The notes below the pieces were generated by a model that saw nothing but the letters and a program-made list of their open reading frames with translations, did no database searches and had not been told where the DNA came from. Of a stretch of 64,000 bases of DNA, positions 1 to 9,579 are shown piece by piece. The stretch is from NCBI GenBank assembly GCA_965199945.1, contig OZ241354.1, positions 3,596,001 through 3,660,000 of the forward strand, in the 5' to 3' direction. The translations under genes were made by a program, and so were the position numbers. The stretch comes from VXYL01 sp965199945. Lineage in GTDB: Bacteria > Pseudomonadota > Gammaproteobacteria > Pseudomonadales > Azotimanducaceae. The number at the start of each line of letters is the position of its first letter. The stretch's first letter is position 1.

Positions 1-1458
1 TACTTCGGCAACCACCAGTTCGCCTAGCTGTCGAGCCTTCCCGCCCGCGGACATGCCTGCCGCTACGTCGATGCCGCAAATGACGTTAGGTGCTTTGTCG
101 TCTTCCAACAGCCCACAGTCGTGACCGCGAGGTGGACCGTGACTTAAGGTGAGCATGATTGGTTTGACGACTTCTCCGCTAATCGTCTCGAATGCGCGAG
201 GCCCTAACCGTGCGAGAAAGAGCCAAGTCTCGGTCTTGAGAAGCTTCTCACGCAGCCTCTTGTAGCTCGTCAAGGATAGCCAATTCTGGGGCAGCACCAG
301 GCTCGCAACGCCACCGGTCGCGCATAGCGCCAAGCAACGCTCCAAAAACACAGTGGCCAAGTCGTGCTTGGCGACCGGATGATGGTCGCTACAGAAGGAC
401 TTCAGCCTTGGAGACTGTTTGCCGCGAGCCAAGTAGGGCACGTTGGTGGCAACCAAATGGTATCGCCCGACGAGGAGTTCAGCAGCCGTCGCAAGCCCTT
501 GGGCAGCAAGCGCTGCTTCGCGTTGTTCGTCCAGTTCTCCTGCCGCAAGCGCCTCCGTCAGCAAGCCCGAAACGTCCGACCAATCCACACGAACGGGCAG
601 CCTCGGTTGCCGACGGATTCAACAAGCTGCCGAGCGTAGGGGCATCCTCAAACAGATCGTAGAGCAACCCCATCGCGATGCGGAGGTTGTGCTCGCCGGT
701 GGCGAGCCCAGTCCAACGCGCCCTAGTCGTGCCGACCGAGAGCCCCGAGCAAGCGATGTTCATGCGCGGCAAGGGGCGGTGGCCGCCAGCGTTCGGGAAG
801 CGCCAAGCCGCCAGCGCAATGGCGAACACCGCGATCTCCACGCAACGCGCATCGATTTCCAGCCCGTGGAGGTTCTGTCGGATCACGGCATTGACGGCAT
901 CGCTTGCGCTCAAGCCTTCGAGCGCCATGCGCATCGGCACGAGCATGGCGAACGCCGCGACCAGGAAGTGGCCGGAGCCGCAGCAGGGATCGAGAACCTT
1001 GAGCTCGCTCAAGTGTGCTGGCCAGCCATCGAGATCGCCTGCCGCCACTTGGGCTGGTCGTTCGTGTCCGCCTGTTTCCACGAAACGCAAGTATTCAAGG
1101 GGAACCCCGGGAATCGCCGCCCGCTCACGAAGCTCCGCTTCAGACTGCGCCGTTTGGAAGTCTGCCTCCGTCAGACGACGTGCGGCCCACCATCCCCCAA
1201 GCGAGTTGTCCAGCAGGAAGCTCACCATGTACGGCTCGGTGAAGAGCTGCGTCACCGGCGGCAGTTCGTCGGCCCCGATCTTGGTTTCCGACCGGTTGAC
1301 CTCGCTCTTCCTGCGCGACTGCCAGAACTGGTAGACCCAGCCGAGCGCATCCGAAGCGGCGAAGACCTCCGCTGGCAAACCTTCTACCAGCGCTTCCAGC
1401 TGCTGGCGATGCTCCTGCGCGAACCGTACCTCGAACACCGGCAAGTCCGCTCGGAACA

Positions 1459-1467
1459 CCTGCGGCA
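1459..1467. repeat. Left copy of 9-bp target site duplication of the IS
   Basis: CCTGCGGCA directly abuts the left IS end and is repeated exactly at 3129-3137. Joining the two flanks through one copy restores the pglX reading frame. Confidence 0.9.
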
Positions 1468-3128
1468 CAGCTACTTCCGCTAAGGGCGCGGGGTTGCCGG
1501 CGGGCTGTGCGGCGCGGGATGGTGGTTTCGTTGCGGACAGGGCGCATTCTCCGGCCTTGCCGGATTGCCGAGGGCGGCGATGTCGTTCCCCGAAGAGCCA
1601 AGGCCGGAGCGCGGGCGCGCCTCCGGCCTGCCGGGGTCAGGAGGTGTCGAAGGGAACCAGTTCCGTCCGGTGGCCGAAGGCCATCGCCTCGTAGAGCGTT
1701 TGCCAGTCGCGGACGACGAGATTCAGGAACATGCCTCTGAAGGTCTCCCAGAAGTAGGCCGGGCGCGTCGCCTTGGCCAGCGCCGCCCGGAACAGCGGGC
1801 AGCACGCCTTCTGCAGCTGGTCGATGCCGAACGCCAGCAGCATCAGCGCGGCGAACACCGTCGCCAGGCGCTTCCTGCCGTGGCCGAAGTTGTGCTCGAA
1901 CTCGTAGCCTTGGTTCTTCAGGGTGTTGAACGTTTCGTTCTCGATCCGCCAGCGCGCCCGCCCGGCGCGCATCAGATCCATCGCGTTCCATCTGTCCACC
2001 GCAGGTCCGTGACCCACGAGAAGCGTCTCTCCTTGCCGTTCGGCCTCCTTTCCCAGTATTCGAGGAAGTTCACCTCCAAGTCCGCGTTGGCGTCGTTCAG
2101 CGGCGCCCCGTTCGACCACCGGAAGCGGTGCTCCACGCCGTCGCCGTCCACCGTCTCCCAGCGCTCCACCCCCGGCGCCGCGCCCGGCGCCGGCGGCGCC
2201 GACTCCAGTTCGTCCACCCACGCGAACAGCGCCGCGTGGTCGCCCCGCTTCGCGCCCAGCACGAAGCGCATGCCCAGTTCCTTCAGCAGCCGAACGTGCG
2301 GCCCGTTCGACGCCAGGCCGTCCTCCACCACCACCAGCGGAAGGTGCGGATGCTCCCGCCGCAGGTCCGTCAGCAGACGCTTCGCCGCGTTCCGCTCGCA
2401 GTCGTTCTTCGTCGCCCCGTCCTGCCTCAGGATCGGCTCCGGCGGAACCACGGGCAGAACCTCCCGGCGCTTCGGATGCACCAGCACCGCGCACAGCGAC
2501 TGGTGGTAGTACTCCACGCCGCCGTCCGCGCGCTCCTTCACGCAGCAGTTCGCGCAGTGCACCGTCGGCGACGAGAAGTGCCCCGTGCCGTCCACCGACA
2601 GCAGGTGCCGTCCGCCCAGCCACTCGAAGTCCTTCAGAACCCCGCCGCGCTGCGCCAGCCCGAACAGACGCTTGAACGGCCGGCGCAACTCCCGCGGGTC
2701 CAGCTCGTCCAGGCGCTCCCGAAGCCGCGTGTCCGACGGCGCCCGCTCGATCCCGAACAGCGTCCGAAGATTCTCCCGCCGCGTCCCGTCCGCCCCGTCG
2801 CCGAGCCCGCGCGCGTCCTGCTCGAACTTCAGCAGCGACGGATACTTCAGCGAGAACACCGCCAGACCCGACATCAGGCAGTCCGCCAGGTTCAGGCCGC
2901 GCCCCGGCACGCGGTCCTCAACGCGCTCGAAGCAGCGCCGCGCCTCCGCCAGCATCCCGGGCATCGACAGGTCCTTCCGAAACTTCGCCTTGCGCCCCAT
3001 CCCTGGGCTCCCTCCGTGGACTCCAGCCGATTATCCCCTTGGGCGCGCGAAAAGTTCGCGAGAAACTATTTCTCAACGCCCCGCCAGCCCACGCCCCGTG
3101 CGGCTCCGCGATTTAGCGGAAATCGCTG
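1468..3128 (-). mobile_element. IS4-superfamily-like insertion sequence, 1661 bp, inside pglX copy 2
   Basis: The ends were read from the broken pglX frame. The left end begins CAGCTACTTCCGCTAA; the right end, reverse complemented, begins CAGCGATTTCCGCTAA. This gives a 16-bp terminal inverted repeat with 14 matches. Nine-base direct repeats (CCTGCGGCA) flank the element. It carries one transposase gene on the minus strand, itself frameshifted. A 9-bp duplication and a DDE transposase of this kind suggest the IS4 superfamily, but I cannot assign the exact family. Confidence 0.9.
1637..3000 (-). pseudogene. DDE transposase of the IS, frameshifted near its 3' end
   Basis: The first 335 or so codons run in one frame from the ATG at 3000; the rest continues in another frame to the stop at 1637, with the shift close to 1990-2000. 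Visible features are a first acidic residue in LSVDGTGHFSSP, a second in VVVEDGLASN, and a C-terminal RWRIENETFNTLKNQGYEF block that supplies the Glu of the DDE triad. That block is typical of IS4-like DDE_Tnp_1 transposases. There is no clear slippery sequence at the shift, so a loss-of-function frameshift or sequencing error is more likely than programmed frameshifting. Confidence 0.85.
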
Positions 3129-3137
3129 CCTGCGGCA
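3129..3137. repeat. Right copy of 9-bp target site duplication of the IS
   Basis: CCTGCGGCA immediately outside the right IS end; identical to 1459-1467. Confidence 0.9.
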
Positions 3138-3575
3138 GCATGGCATGGGCATACCGTGCAGCGAGCAGCCATTTGTCCATCCCGCGATTGTCGGCATAGT
3201 CTCCCGACGTGTGTTCCTTGGCCAACGCCTCGCAGTCGTCCAGCGTGACGGCAACGCCCATCTCCGGCTCGATGAGCAGGTTGTTCTCGGCAAGAAACCG
3301 AGCGAACAACATGCCGTGCCAATGCTCGTAGGCACACTCCTGCACCAGACGTTCAATGGCCTGCTCGCCGGACGCAGCGTGGCGCGGGTCGCCAAGCTGC
3401 CGCGCATGGGCACGGAGGCGGCGGCGCAAGTGGCGTTCCTGATCCTGCATGTGTGGGTACGGCTCGCTGTGGGGCACTGCCAGTGCCCCCAAAGCAGCAC
3501 TCGCGCCAGCTTCCGCAGCCACTCGAGCGTCGGTGACTGTCCGTTCAAGGTCTTTCCGCAGGCTGGGCGGCAAAG

Positions 3576-4403
3576 TCATGGCGTCGACTCGCCCTGTCGG
3601 TTGAGCATGTACTCGGCTATCACTCCCATGAACTCCGTCGCTGTCTTTGCTTCCGTTGCGGAGAGTCTAGTCAACCGCGGGCGGCCGTGGCCGGTTCCTT
3701 CCTTGTTTCGCAGCTTGTTGATGTCGCAAGCGAGTTTAAACATCGACCGCTCCATGGCCCGTGTCGGCGACTCCCCCTTGTCCACCGCGTGTTTTGGTGT
3801 CGCCATGTCCAGAGCCAAGAACGCCTGTCCCAAGAGAGCTTGGAAGTTGGCGGTTTGTGAATAGTGGCCATAACGCCCTTGAACGATGTGGGCCGCCGTG
3901 GCCTCAAGGAGATCCTTCCCCGTACCGGACACCAAGGCGGCGTCCGTCACACCGCGTTGCGCACGTCGCGCGTAACTGCGAAGAGCAGAGAGGCGCTCGA
4001 TCTTGGACGCCCCCTCCAGTATCTGCGGTCGAAGTTCCCCATCGAGAGACAGGTCGTAGCCTTCGGCAGCAAAGACGTCGATGGCGCTCTTGATGGCCTC
4101 TTCCGTCACATAGTTTGGACTGTCGGCGCGGAAGCCGCCGCGTCCTCGGAGCAGGGCCAAAAGCATCTCTACCAGCGTACACCCTGCGGCAAGGTCGTAC
4201 TCGATCGCGCAGCTTAGAACGATCCGTAGCCTCTTCGCCTTCCCGACACCTTGGCCTTGTTTCCTTGGGTCGTACTTCGCCAAGCCGGCACGCTCAATCT
4301 GAAACCCCAAATCGTCATGGCTAGGATCACGCCGGTCGGTCTGCGCGTCGTCAACGAGCTGCGCCATGGCCACCGCAATTGCGTCGGTCAAGGGAGGCGT
4401 CAT
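3576..4403 (-). CDS. Abortive infection family protein (Abi-C domain)
   Basis: A predicted phage-defence effector of 275 residues. The C-terminal half (about residues 150-265) matches the Abi-C pattern: LVSGTGKDLLEATAAHI, then FQALLGQAFLALD, then the hallmark RNKEGTGHGR. The N-terminal half is helical with no motif I know. Family members are linked to abortive infection; the molecular target is unknown. It lies in the BREX-like operon and its stop overlaps the start of the second pglX by 4 bases (ATGA), so the two were probably co-translated. A 56-base gap upstream separates it from the DUF4276/pglX scar, suggesting that abi arrived with the second pglX. Start ATG at 4403. Confidence 0.8.
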   Translation of the reverse strand: MTPPLTDAIAVAMAQLVDDAQTDRRDPSHDDLGFQIERAGLAKYDPRKQGQGVGKAKRLRIVLSCAIEYDLAAGCTLVEMLLALLRGRGGFRADSPNYVTEEAIKSAIDVFAAEGYDLSLDGELRPQILEGASKIERLSALRSYARRAQRGVTDAALVSGTGKDLLEATAAHIVQGRYGHYSQTANFQALLGQAFLALDMATPKHAVDKGESPTRAMERSMFKLACDINKLRNKEGTGHGRPRLTRLSATEAKTATEFMGVIAEYMLNRQGESTP

Positions 4404-4459
4404 GGTGTCGTTCCCCTCGGGTGCTGCTCAGTCATACCGTGGCTCCCGACTGTGCGCTC

Positions 4460-4533
4460 AGCTGCTTGCGATGGTGTGGGGCGAGCGACTTCATGCGCGG
4501 CTTCCGTCCATCACGCCGGCATGGGTTTCGACC
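4460..4533 (-). pseudogene. Scar: remnant of a DUF4276 3' end plus pglX 5' end
   Basis: Aligned by eye without gaps to 8937-9010, which spans the DUF4276/pglX junction: about 60 of 74 bases agree. The remnant keeps the last ~13 codons of a DUF4276-type gene, the ATGA overlap (ATG at 4494) and about 11 codons of pglX (reading MKSLAPHHRKQL versus MKPLAPQHRKQL). It then diverges. It begins about 11 bases after the PLD gene stop. It is too short to encode anything and marks a past duplication and deletion. Confidence 0.8.
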
Positions 4534-4544
4534 CTCTGCCCTCA

Positions 4545-5597
4545 TCAGTACACGCCCCACAGACGGCTGCTCTTCATTGGCAGATTGCCTGCCACGCTTT
4601 GCGAGCGCCGCGTCCATCTCCTTGATTCCGCCTTGTTCCCGATCGTCAGCTTGAACGCCCTGACGCCGACTTGCTCGAAGTGGAGGGTTTGCTGATCGTA
4701 GGATTGGCCCTGTTCGGGCACGGGCAGCGTGAGCACATCCATCGCATTGTTGCTGAACCGCAAGGACCGGTCGCGCCACCACTGGCCGCCCCACTCGATT
4801 GCGACGTTGCCAATGGACGTGTCTGTGGGCAGGTCCCGAGCGGCGAATCCGAAGAACACGCGGGCGTTCCGCTTCATCATCAGCTGGTTGCCGGGGAGGT
4901 TGGGGCCGCGGTTGCGGGTGATGTTGCCGGTTTCGATCCACAGGCGCCGGCACACTCTGAGCTTGCGGAGCTCGTGCGGCTTCAACTGTGCGCCCTGGGA
5001 GGATTCTGGCGCTATGTCGTCCTCGGAAGCCTGCGGGTGTCGGCGATTGGCAATGGACTCGTAACGGCGCTGGTACGGCGCCTCAACGTCTTCAAAGGGT
5101 GTGGCCGCTCGCCACTGGCCGCGAAACCAGGACTTCAAGCCAGCAACGGCGCGACTGTTGCGGACGCTCGCCGCGGCTTCCACGCCGTGTTGCAGTCCCG
5201 TGCGGGACAGGTTGCCGGAGCCCACCACCGCGGCGGACTTGCTCGATCCGAACAGCAGGTATGCCTTGGGGTGGAACGAATGCCTTGGAACGCAACCGTT
5301 TCGGTTGGCAACGAATTCGCCGTCGAAAATCCGCAGCTTGGAACGCGGCAAGTCGTTCAAGTGCGACAGTGCCAAGGGGTCCGAGCGGCAGTGGTCGATG
5401 CCGACCAGCCACTGCTTGTTCGCCTTCCCCCACCGCGACAGGCTCGACAGCGCATCGTCCAAGTCCGCAACGCCGCTGTGGGTGGCGTAGGCCACCGCCA
5501 CGCAGATGCGATCCGGCTTGGTCTTTCTGCAGGCGGACCGAATCAGTTCCAAGTACTGGCCATCGTCGGCGGTAGTGCCCAGCAACTGCGTGCTCAT
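4545..5597 (-). CDS. Phospholipase D-like (HKD) nuclease of the defence operon
   Basis: 350 residues. A PLD-type half-site is visible at about residues 105-130: HPKAYLLF followed by VVGSGNLS, the H-x-K ... G-S-x-N signature of PLD-superfamily nucleases. The second half (about residues 215-320) contains conserved-looking aromatic blocks such as NARVFFGF and IEWGGQWWRD and may be a DNA-binding domain like that of NgoFVII-type enzymes; that is inference. PLD proteins occur as nucleases in restriction and DISARM-type defence. The ATG at 5597 overlaps the pglX stop (ATGA), so translation is probably coupled. The last ~25 residues are rich in Arg and Ser and lie beside a recombination scar, so the C-terminus may be altered. 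Confidence 0.7.
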   Translation of the reverse strand: MSTQLLGTTADDGQYLELIRSACRKTKPDRICVAVAYATHSGVADLDDALSSLSRWGKANKQWLVGIDHCRSDPLALSHLNDLPRSKLRIFDGEFVANRNGCVPRHSFHPKAYLLFGSSKSAAVVGSGNLSRTGLQHGVEAAASVRNSRAVAGLKSWFRGQWRAATPFEDVEAPYQRRYESIANRRHPQASEDDIAPESSQGAQLKPHELRKLRVCRRLWIETGNITRNRGPNLPGNQLMMKRNARVFFGFAARDLPTDTSIGNVAIEWGGQWWRDRSLRFSNNAMDVLTLPVPEQGQSYDQQTLHFEQVGVRAFKLTIGNKAESRRWTRRSQSVAGNLPMKSSRLWGVY

Positions 5598-8500
5598 GCG
5601 GAGCCCTGTTCAGCATAGCCAAGCTGTACGGTTGGCCCTTTGCGCTCGGTTCGAGCGCGTCGCTTCTCCTCAAGGGCAAGATGCACGTCGTTTACGCGCG
5701 CACCTGTGAACCCGCCTGCTTGCCAAAACCACGGGAAGCGCTCCTCGTTTCGGCGGGCTTCCCTGCCCTTGTCCTTCTTCCAGTGGATGTTGGGTTTCGT
5801 GCGCAGGATGCCTGCACCACGCCTGCCGCCGGGGATGTCTTGCGTCATGAATGGCCGAATGTTCAGGCGCACACCGTCATTGATGTCCGGCGCCCAGCCA
5901 ACCGCTTGCTGTTCGATGGGCGTCCAGCGCACGAAGATGTCGAAAGGCAGCTCGCCTTCAAGGATCGCCGCCAAAGTGGTCTGCAGCCCCGAGGCGGCGG
6001 CCAAGCGCTCGTCCGCGCCGGCTTCGCCCCTTCTGCTGGCGTCCTGCTGGCGGGTCATCCAATCGCCGAGGTAGCTGTAGGCGAGCTTTTCCAGCAATCG
6101 GCGACCTTGCCCGGCGCCCGCAGCCAGCCGGTGGTAGTTGATGAAGGCGTGGAAGCCATCAGCCCGACCGTCCCAGATGTGCCAAAGGAAGGGACGATTG
6201 TGAAACAGCTTGCAGTGGTCTTCGAAGAATTTGTGCCGAAGCCAATCCTCTAGGCTGGGGGATCCAGCTCCAGCGAGCAGTCGCTGGTGTACCTCGTTGT
6301 TCCAGGCATTGCCCCAGCAGGCGGCCAGCAAATCGAGCAGTCGTTCGTGGGCGGGCCGTTCGCCCAGCACGGCTTGCAGGCAAACGATGCCATCCTCGTC
6401 CACATGGGGCTCGCAACATGCGACCTCCTCTATCCGGCGGCGCGATGCCGAAGAGAGATCCAAGCCGGCGGCAGCGCTTTCCGCCGGCCAGCGATAGCCG
6501 AGCAGTCGTGCCAAAGCCACCTGCAATGGCGCGGATGCTGGCCGGGGGTGGCCGTGAAACCCCCACTGCGTTGGATCGTCCGTGTGGATGGCCAGCAAGT
6601 CCTCCGTCTCGCAGCCATCGGCATTGCGGCCCCAGAGCGCTGCATCGTAGGGCACCTTGGCGAGCGTGCCGTTGGTAACGGAGACCTTCTTGTTGATCTC
6701 CCTTACCGCTTGGCTGTATTGCGGCGAGCTGCAATAGGCCCACAAGGGGGCGACATCTCGTTGGCCCTTGGGCACCAGAACCGCCACGTTGCAGTCGAAC
6801 TTGGTGCCGAAGTATAGCGACGCCGGCAGATCGCCCATGCGGTTGATCGCGATGCCGCGCTTGCCCCAGGCGGCGTGGCCGGACTTCCAACCGCCTAGCC
6901 GCCCCTCCGCCTTGAGCGCCGTTGCGTGATCAGCGTACTTGCCGCAGCCGTCCTGCCAGAAGATGACGTGGCTGCAACCGGACATGGAGCGAGTGGCAGC
7001 AGGGGCGAACTGAAAGAACTCCCAGCCGTCTTGGCCGGGCGGCACCTCCCAAAAGCAGAATACGAACTGTGCGTTATCGCTGGTGGCGAGGCCTTGGTAG
7101 GAGTGCGCTTTGCTGGCCAAGAGGGCGTGGCGCCCTTCGGGGGCGTAGCCCACCACGGAATCCGGATTGGCCAGCTGGCTGGCTTGGGTGAGCGCGATCA
7201 CGGGCGCTCGTTCAAGCGCAGACGCCTTCTCAACAGGCGTGGGGTGCTTGGAGACGTCAAGCCAAGCGAAACCGTCGTCCCCGCGTTCTGGCGCGGCGTG
7301 ACCGATGGCCAGAAGGCAGGTGTTTACCACCTCGCCAGTGATGGTCTCGAAGGCGCCGGGGCCCAACGTCGCAAGGAGCCTCCAACGACGTTCTTCGAGC
7401 AGCCGCTTGCGCAACGCCTTGTAGCGGGCCAGAAAGAGCCAGTTCCTAGGCAACACCAGCAACAGTTCACCGCTGTTCTCGCAAAGATCGAACAACCGCT
7501 CTACGAACACCGTGGCAAGGTCGTGCTTGGCGAGCGAATAGTGGGTCTCGCAGAAGTCGCGCAGGCTGCCGGTTTGTTTTTCGCGGCCCAGGTACGGCAC
7601 GTTGGTGAGAATCAAGTGGTAGCGTTGCGTCAGCAATTGCGCAGCTTCTGCTAGGTCGTGCGCCGCCACCGCCAATTCTTCAACCTCTTCGTTGCCAGCG
7701 CTTGCTTGCAGGGCATCCTTGAGGGGCCGCTGCAGGTCGGCGAAGTCCGCCGTCAGAAGATCACCGATGGACCGCGATGGATCGACGAGGCTGCCGAGAA
7801 CGGGCGCTTTGGCAAACGCCTGATGCAGCGCTGCCATGCCGGCTTCTCGACGCGCATCGCCGCCCGCCAACGCCACCCAATGCTGACGATCGCCAGCCAC
7901 TGGCTGGCCGCACCATGCGAGCCGCAAGCGGGGCAGTGGTCTGAAGCCGCCGGCACCCGGGTAGCGCCAAGCTTCCAAAGCCAACGCGAAGGCGGCAATC
8001 TCTACACAGCGACGGTCCAACTCCAAGCCGTGCAGGTTGTCGCGCAGCACGGCGTCGACGGCCTCTGCCGCGTTCAAGTCTTCAAGCGCCATGCGCATTG
8101 GCACCAGACTCAAGAGAGCGGCGACAAGGAAGTGCCCGGAGCCGCAACAAGGATCCAGCACCTTCAGCGCGGCAAGATCGTCCGGCCATTCGTCGAAGCG
8201 GCCGGCATCGTCGGCCGTCGAACGCGGCGGGCCTAGGCTGCCAAGCGGACACGGCTGTTCCGGGAACCGATGCGCCCACCACGCGCCCAGCGAGTTGGCC
8301 AAGAGAAACCGCACCATGTACGGCTCGGTGAAGAGCTGCGTCACCGCTGGCAGCTCGTCCGCGCCGATCTTGGTCTCGGATCGGTTGACGTCCGCCTTCT
8401 TTCGGGACTGCCAGAACTGGTACAGCCAGCCGAGGGCGTCCGACGCGGCAAACACTTCTGGGGGCAGGCCGGTCACCAACGCTTCAAGGTCTTGGTGGTG

Positions 8501-8971
8501 TTCCCGTGCCAGCCTCACCTCGAACACCGGCAGGTCGGGCCGGAACACTTGCGGGAGCATGGCTCGGGCGAAGTGTGCGGCCAAGCGCCACTTGTCCATG
8601 TTCTTCCCAGTCGCCAACTCCTCGCACTCGTCCAGCGTGACGGCAACCCCCATCTCCGGCTCGATAAGCAGGTCGTTCTCTGCGAGAAACCGGGCGAACA
8701 ACATGCCGTGCCAGTGCTCGTAGGCGCATTCCTGCGCCAGGTATTCGATGGCTTGGGTGCCTGTGCCGTCTCGCCCATCGCCGAGCTGTCGGGCATGGGC
8801 GCGAAGCCGGCGCCGCAAGTGGAGCTGCGGCTCGTCCATGTGCGCGTAAGGCTGCTGACGGTGGACAGCCAATGCCTCAATCGCGGCTCTTGCGCCTTGC
8901 TCGGCCACGTCGCGAGCGTCCGCGACGATGCGTTCAAGCTGCTTGCGGTGCTGTGGGGCGAGCGGTTTCAT
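5594..8971 (-). CDS. pglX: PglX-type (Eco57I-like) N6-adenine DNA methyltransferase of the BREX-like system
   Basis: 1125 residues, full length for PglX-like proteins. In BREX, PglX methylates host DNA and is also needed for exclusion of phage DNA. Visible: a helical N-terminal domain, motif I DPCCGSGHF near residue 275, motif IV written NVPY (ILTNVPYLG) near residue 465 instead of the usual NPPY/F, and a long C-terminal region likely to hold target recognition. The ATG at 8971 overlaps the DUF4276 stop (ATGA), with GGAG upstream. A second, damaged copy lies at 1-3579. The same NVPY occurs in both copies, so it is a family trait and not a lesion. Confidence 0.85.
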   Translation of the reverse strand: MKPLAPQHRKQLERIVADARDVAEQGARAAIEALAVHRQQPYAHMDEPQLHLRRRLRAHARQLGDGRDGTGTQAIEYLAQECAYEHWHGMLFARFLAENDLLIEPEMGVAVTLDECEELATGKNMDKWRLAAHFARAMLPQVFRPDLPVFEVRLAREHHQDLEALVTGLPPEVFAASDALGWLYQFWQSRKKADVNRSETKIGADELPAVTQLFTEPYMVRFLLANSLGAWWAHRFPEQPCPLGSLGPPRSTADDAGRFDEWPDDLAALKVLDPCCGSGHFLVAALLSLVPMRMALEDLNAAEAVDAVLRDNLHGLELDRRCVEIAAFALALEAWRYPGAGGFRPLPRLRLAWCGQPVAGDRQHWVALAGGDARREAGMAALHQAFAKAPVLGSLVDPSRSIGDLLTADFADLQRPLKDALQASAGNEEVEELAVAAHDLAEAAQLLTQRYHLILTNVPYLGREKQTGSLRDFCETHYSLAKHDLATVFVERLFDLCENSGELLLVLPRNWLFLARYKALRKRLLEERRWRLLATLGPGAFETITGEVVNTCLLAIGHAAPERGDDGFAWLDVSKHPTPVEKASALERAPVIALTQASQLANPDSVVGYAPEGRHALLASKAHSYQGLATSDNAQFVFCFWEVPPGQDGWEFFQFAPAATRSMSGCSHVIFWQDGCGKYADHATALKAEGRLGGWKSGHAAWGKRGIAINRMGDLPASLYFGTKFDCNVAVLVPKGQRDVAPLWAYCSSPQYSQAVREINKKVSVTNGTLAKVPYDAALWGRNADGCETEDLLAIHTDDPTQWGFHGHPRPASAPLQVALARLLGYRWPAESAAAGLDLSSASRRRIEEVACCEPHVDEDGIVCLQAVLGERPAHERLLDLLAACWGNAWNNEVHQRLLAGAGSPSLEDWLRHKFFEDHCKLFHNRPFLWHIWDGRADGFHAFINYHRLAAGAGQGRRLLEKLAYSYLGDWMTRQQDASRRGEAGADERLAAASGLQTTLAAILEGELPFDIFVRWTPIEQQAVGWAPDINDGVRLNIRPFMTQDIPGGRRGAGILRTKPNIHWKKDKGREARRNEERFPWFWQAGGFTGARVNDVHLALEEKRRARTERKGPTVQLGYAEQGSA

Positions 8972-9579
8972 GCGCGATCTCCGCTCATCGCATCGGCAAG
9001 GGTCTCGACCAGTCGGCGGGCGTGGGGAGAGGCTTCGATGACCTTCGTGGCATCGAGTTGGCTCAAGAGTTCGAAGGAATCCCTACCCTTCGCGTATCTG
9101 CCCTTGCGCGAGTGGCGGGTGGCTTCGTTGAGCGCTCGCCCTACATCCTCCTTTGCCACGTCTTCTACGTCCCGTTGCGCCGCCGGCAATGCGCTTGCCC
9201 GGAAGCCGTTGCCGAAGTGGAGGGCAAGGCGGTCTCTGTCGGCAAGGAACCAGGATTCCATCACCTGCACCATCAAGTGGGCGTTCTCCTCCGCGGCGCC
9301 AGCCGGCCGGGTCCATCTGTCGCGCTCTTTGAGGTGTGCCCATGCCGTGGTGGCGTTCACTGGTCCCTCGCTGTCCACCAACAAGGCCACGAAGTCCTCA
9401 GATGGCCGGTCAATTGCCGCGCAGAAGTCGTCGTAGGCGTGTTGTCTGCTGCCACACGCCACCACCCTTGGCAGGTGCTTCAAGCCAGCCTTCTTGAAGA
9501 AGGCCCGGAAGCTCTCCCGTAGCGCCCGGCGCAGGGGACCACCGTCACCGCCACCTTCAACGTACAGCCTCGCCTTCAC
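8968..9579 (-). CDS. DUF4276 family protein, partner of the AAA ATPase
   Basis: 203 residues from a GTG at 9579, chosen because a GGAGGAA ribosome site precedes it and the GTG overlaps the ATPase stop (GTGA). It begins VKARLYVEGGGDG, the usual opening of DUF4276 proteins, whose acidic residues (E in YVEGGGDG, D in ALLVDSEGP, E/D later) resemble a TOPRIM-like fold. DUF4276 genes are commonly found directly behind RecF/OLD-like AAA ATPase genes in defence islands; a nuclease role is an inference. Its stop overlaps the pglX start by 4 bases. Confidence 0.75.
   Translation of the reverse strand: MKARLYVEGGGDGGPLRRALRESFRAFFKKAGLKHLPRVVACGSRQHAYDDFCAAIDRPSEDFVALLVDSEGPVNATTAWAHLKERDRWTRPAGAAEENAHLMVQVMESWFLADRDRLALHFGNGFRASALPAAQRDVEDVAKEDVGRALNEATRHSRKGRYAKGRDSFELLSQLDATKVIEASPHARRLVETLADAMSGDRA

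Larger units (their letters stand above)
1..3579 (-). pseudogene. pglX: Second PglX-type adenine methyltransferase, broken by an IS and a frameshift, cut by the window edge
   Basis: A paralogue of the intact pglX at 5594-8971. The first ~145 codons run from the ATG at 3579 to about 3138 and end in the residues AHAMLPQ. The IS at 1468-3128 follows, and the reading resumes at 1467 with QVFRADLPVFEVR, so removing the IS and one target copy restores the frame. Methylase motif I (DPCCGSGHF) is present. Near base 600 the frame shifts by one; the continuing frame carries TNVPYLARGK (motif IV) and stays open to base 1, so the C-terminal part lies outside the window. The start overlaps the abi stop by 4 bases (ATGA). 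Two lesions make it a pseudogene, although the frameshift could be a sequencing error. Confidence 0.85.

Noticed and set aside
1637..3000. Programmed ribosomal frameshift in the transposase
   Set aside because: No A- or T-rich slippery heptamer is visible near 1990-2000; a mutation or sequencing error explains it better.
4432..4953. A 173-codon minus-strand ORF overlapping the PLD gene
   Set aside because: It is an out-of-frame shadow; its only meaningful part is the last ~12 codons, which are the pglX scar described above.
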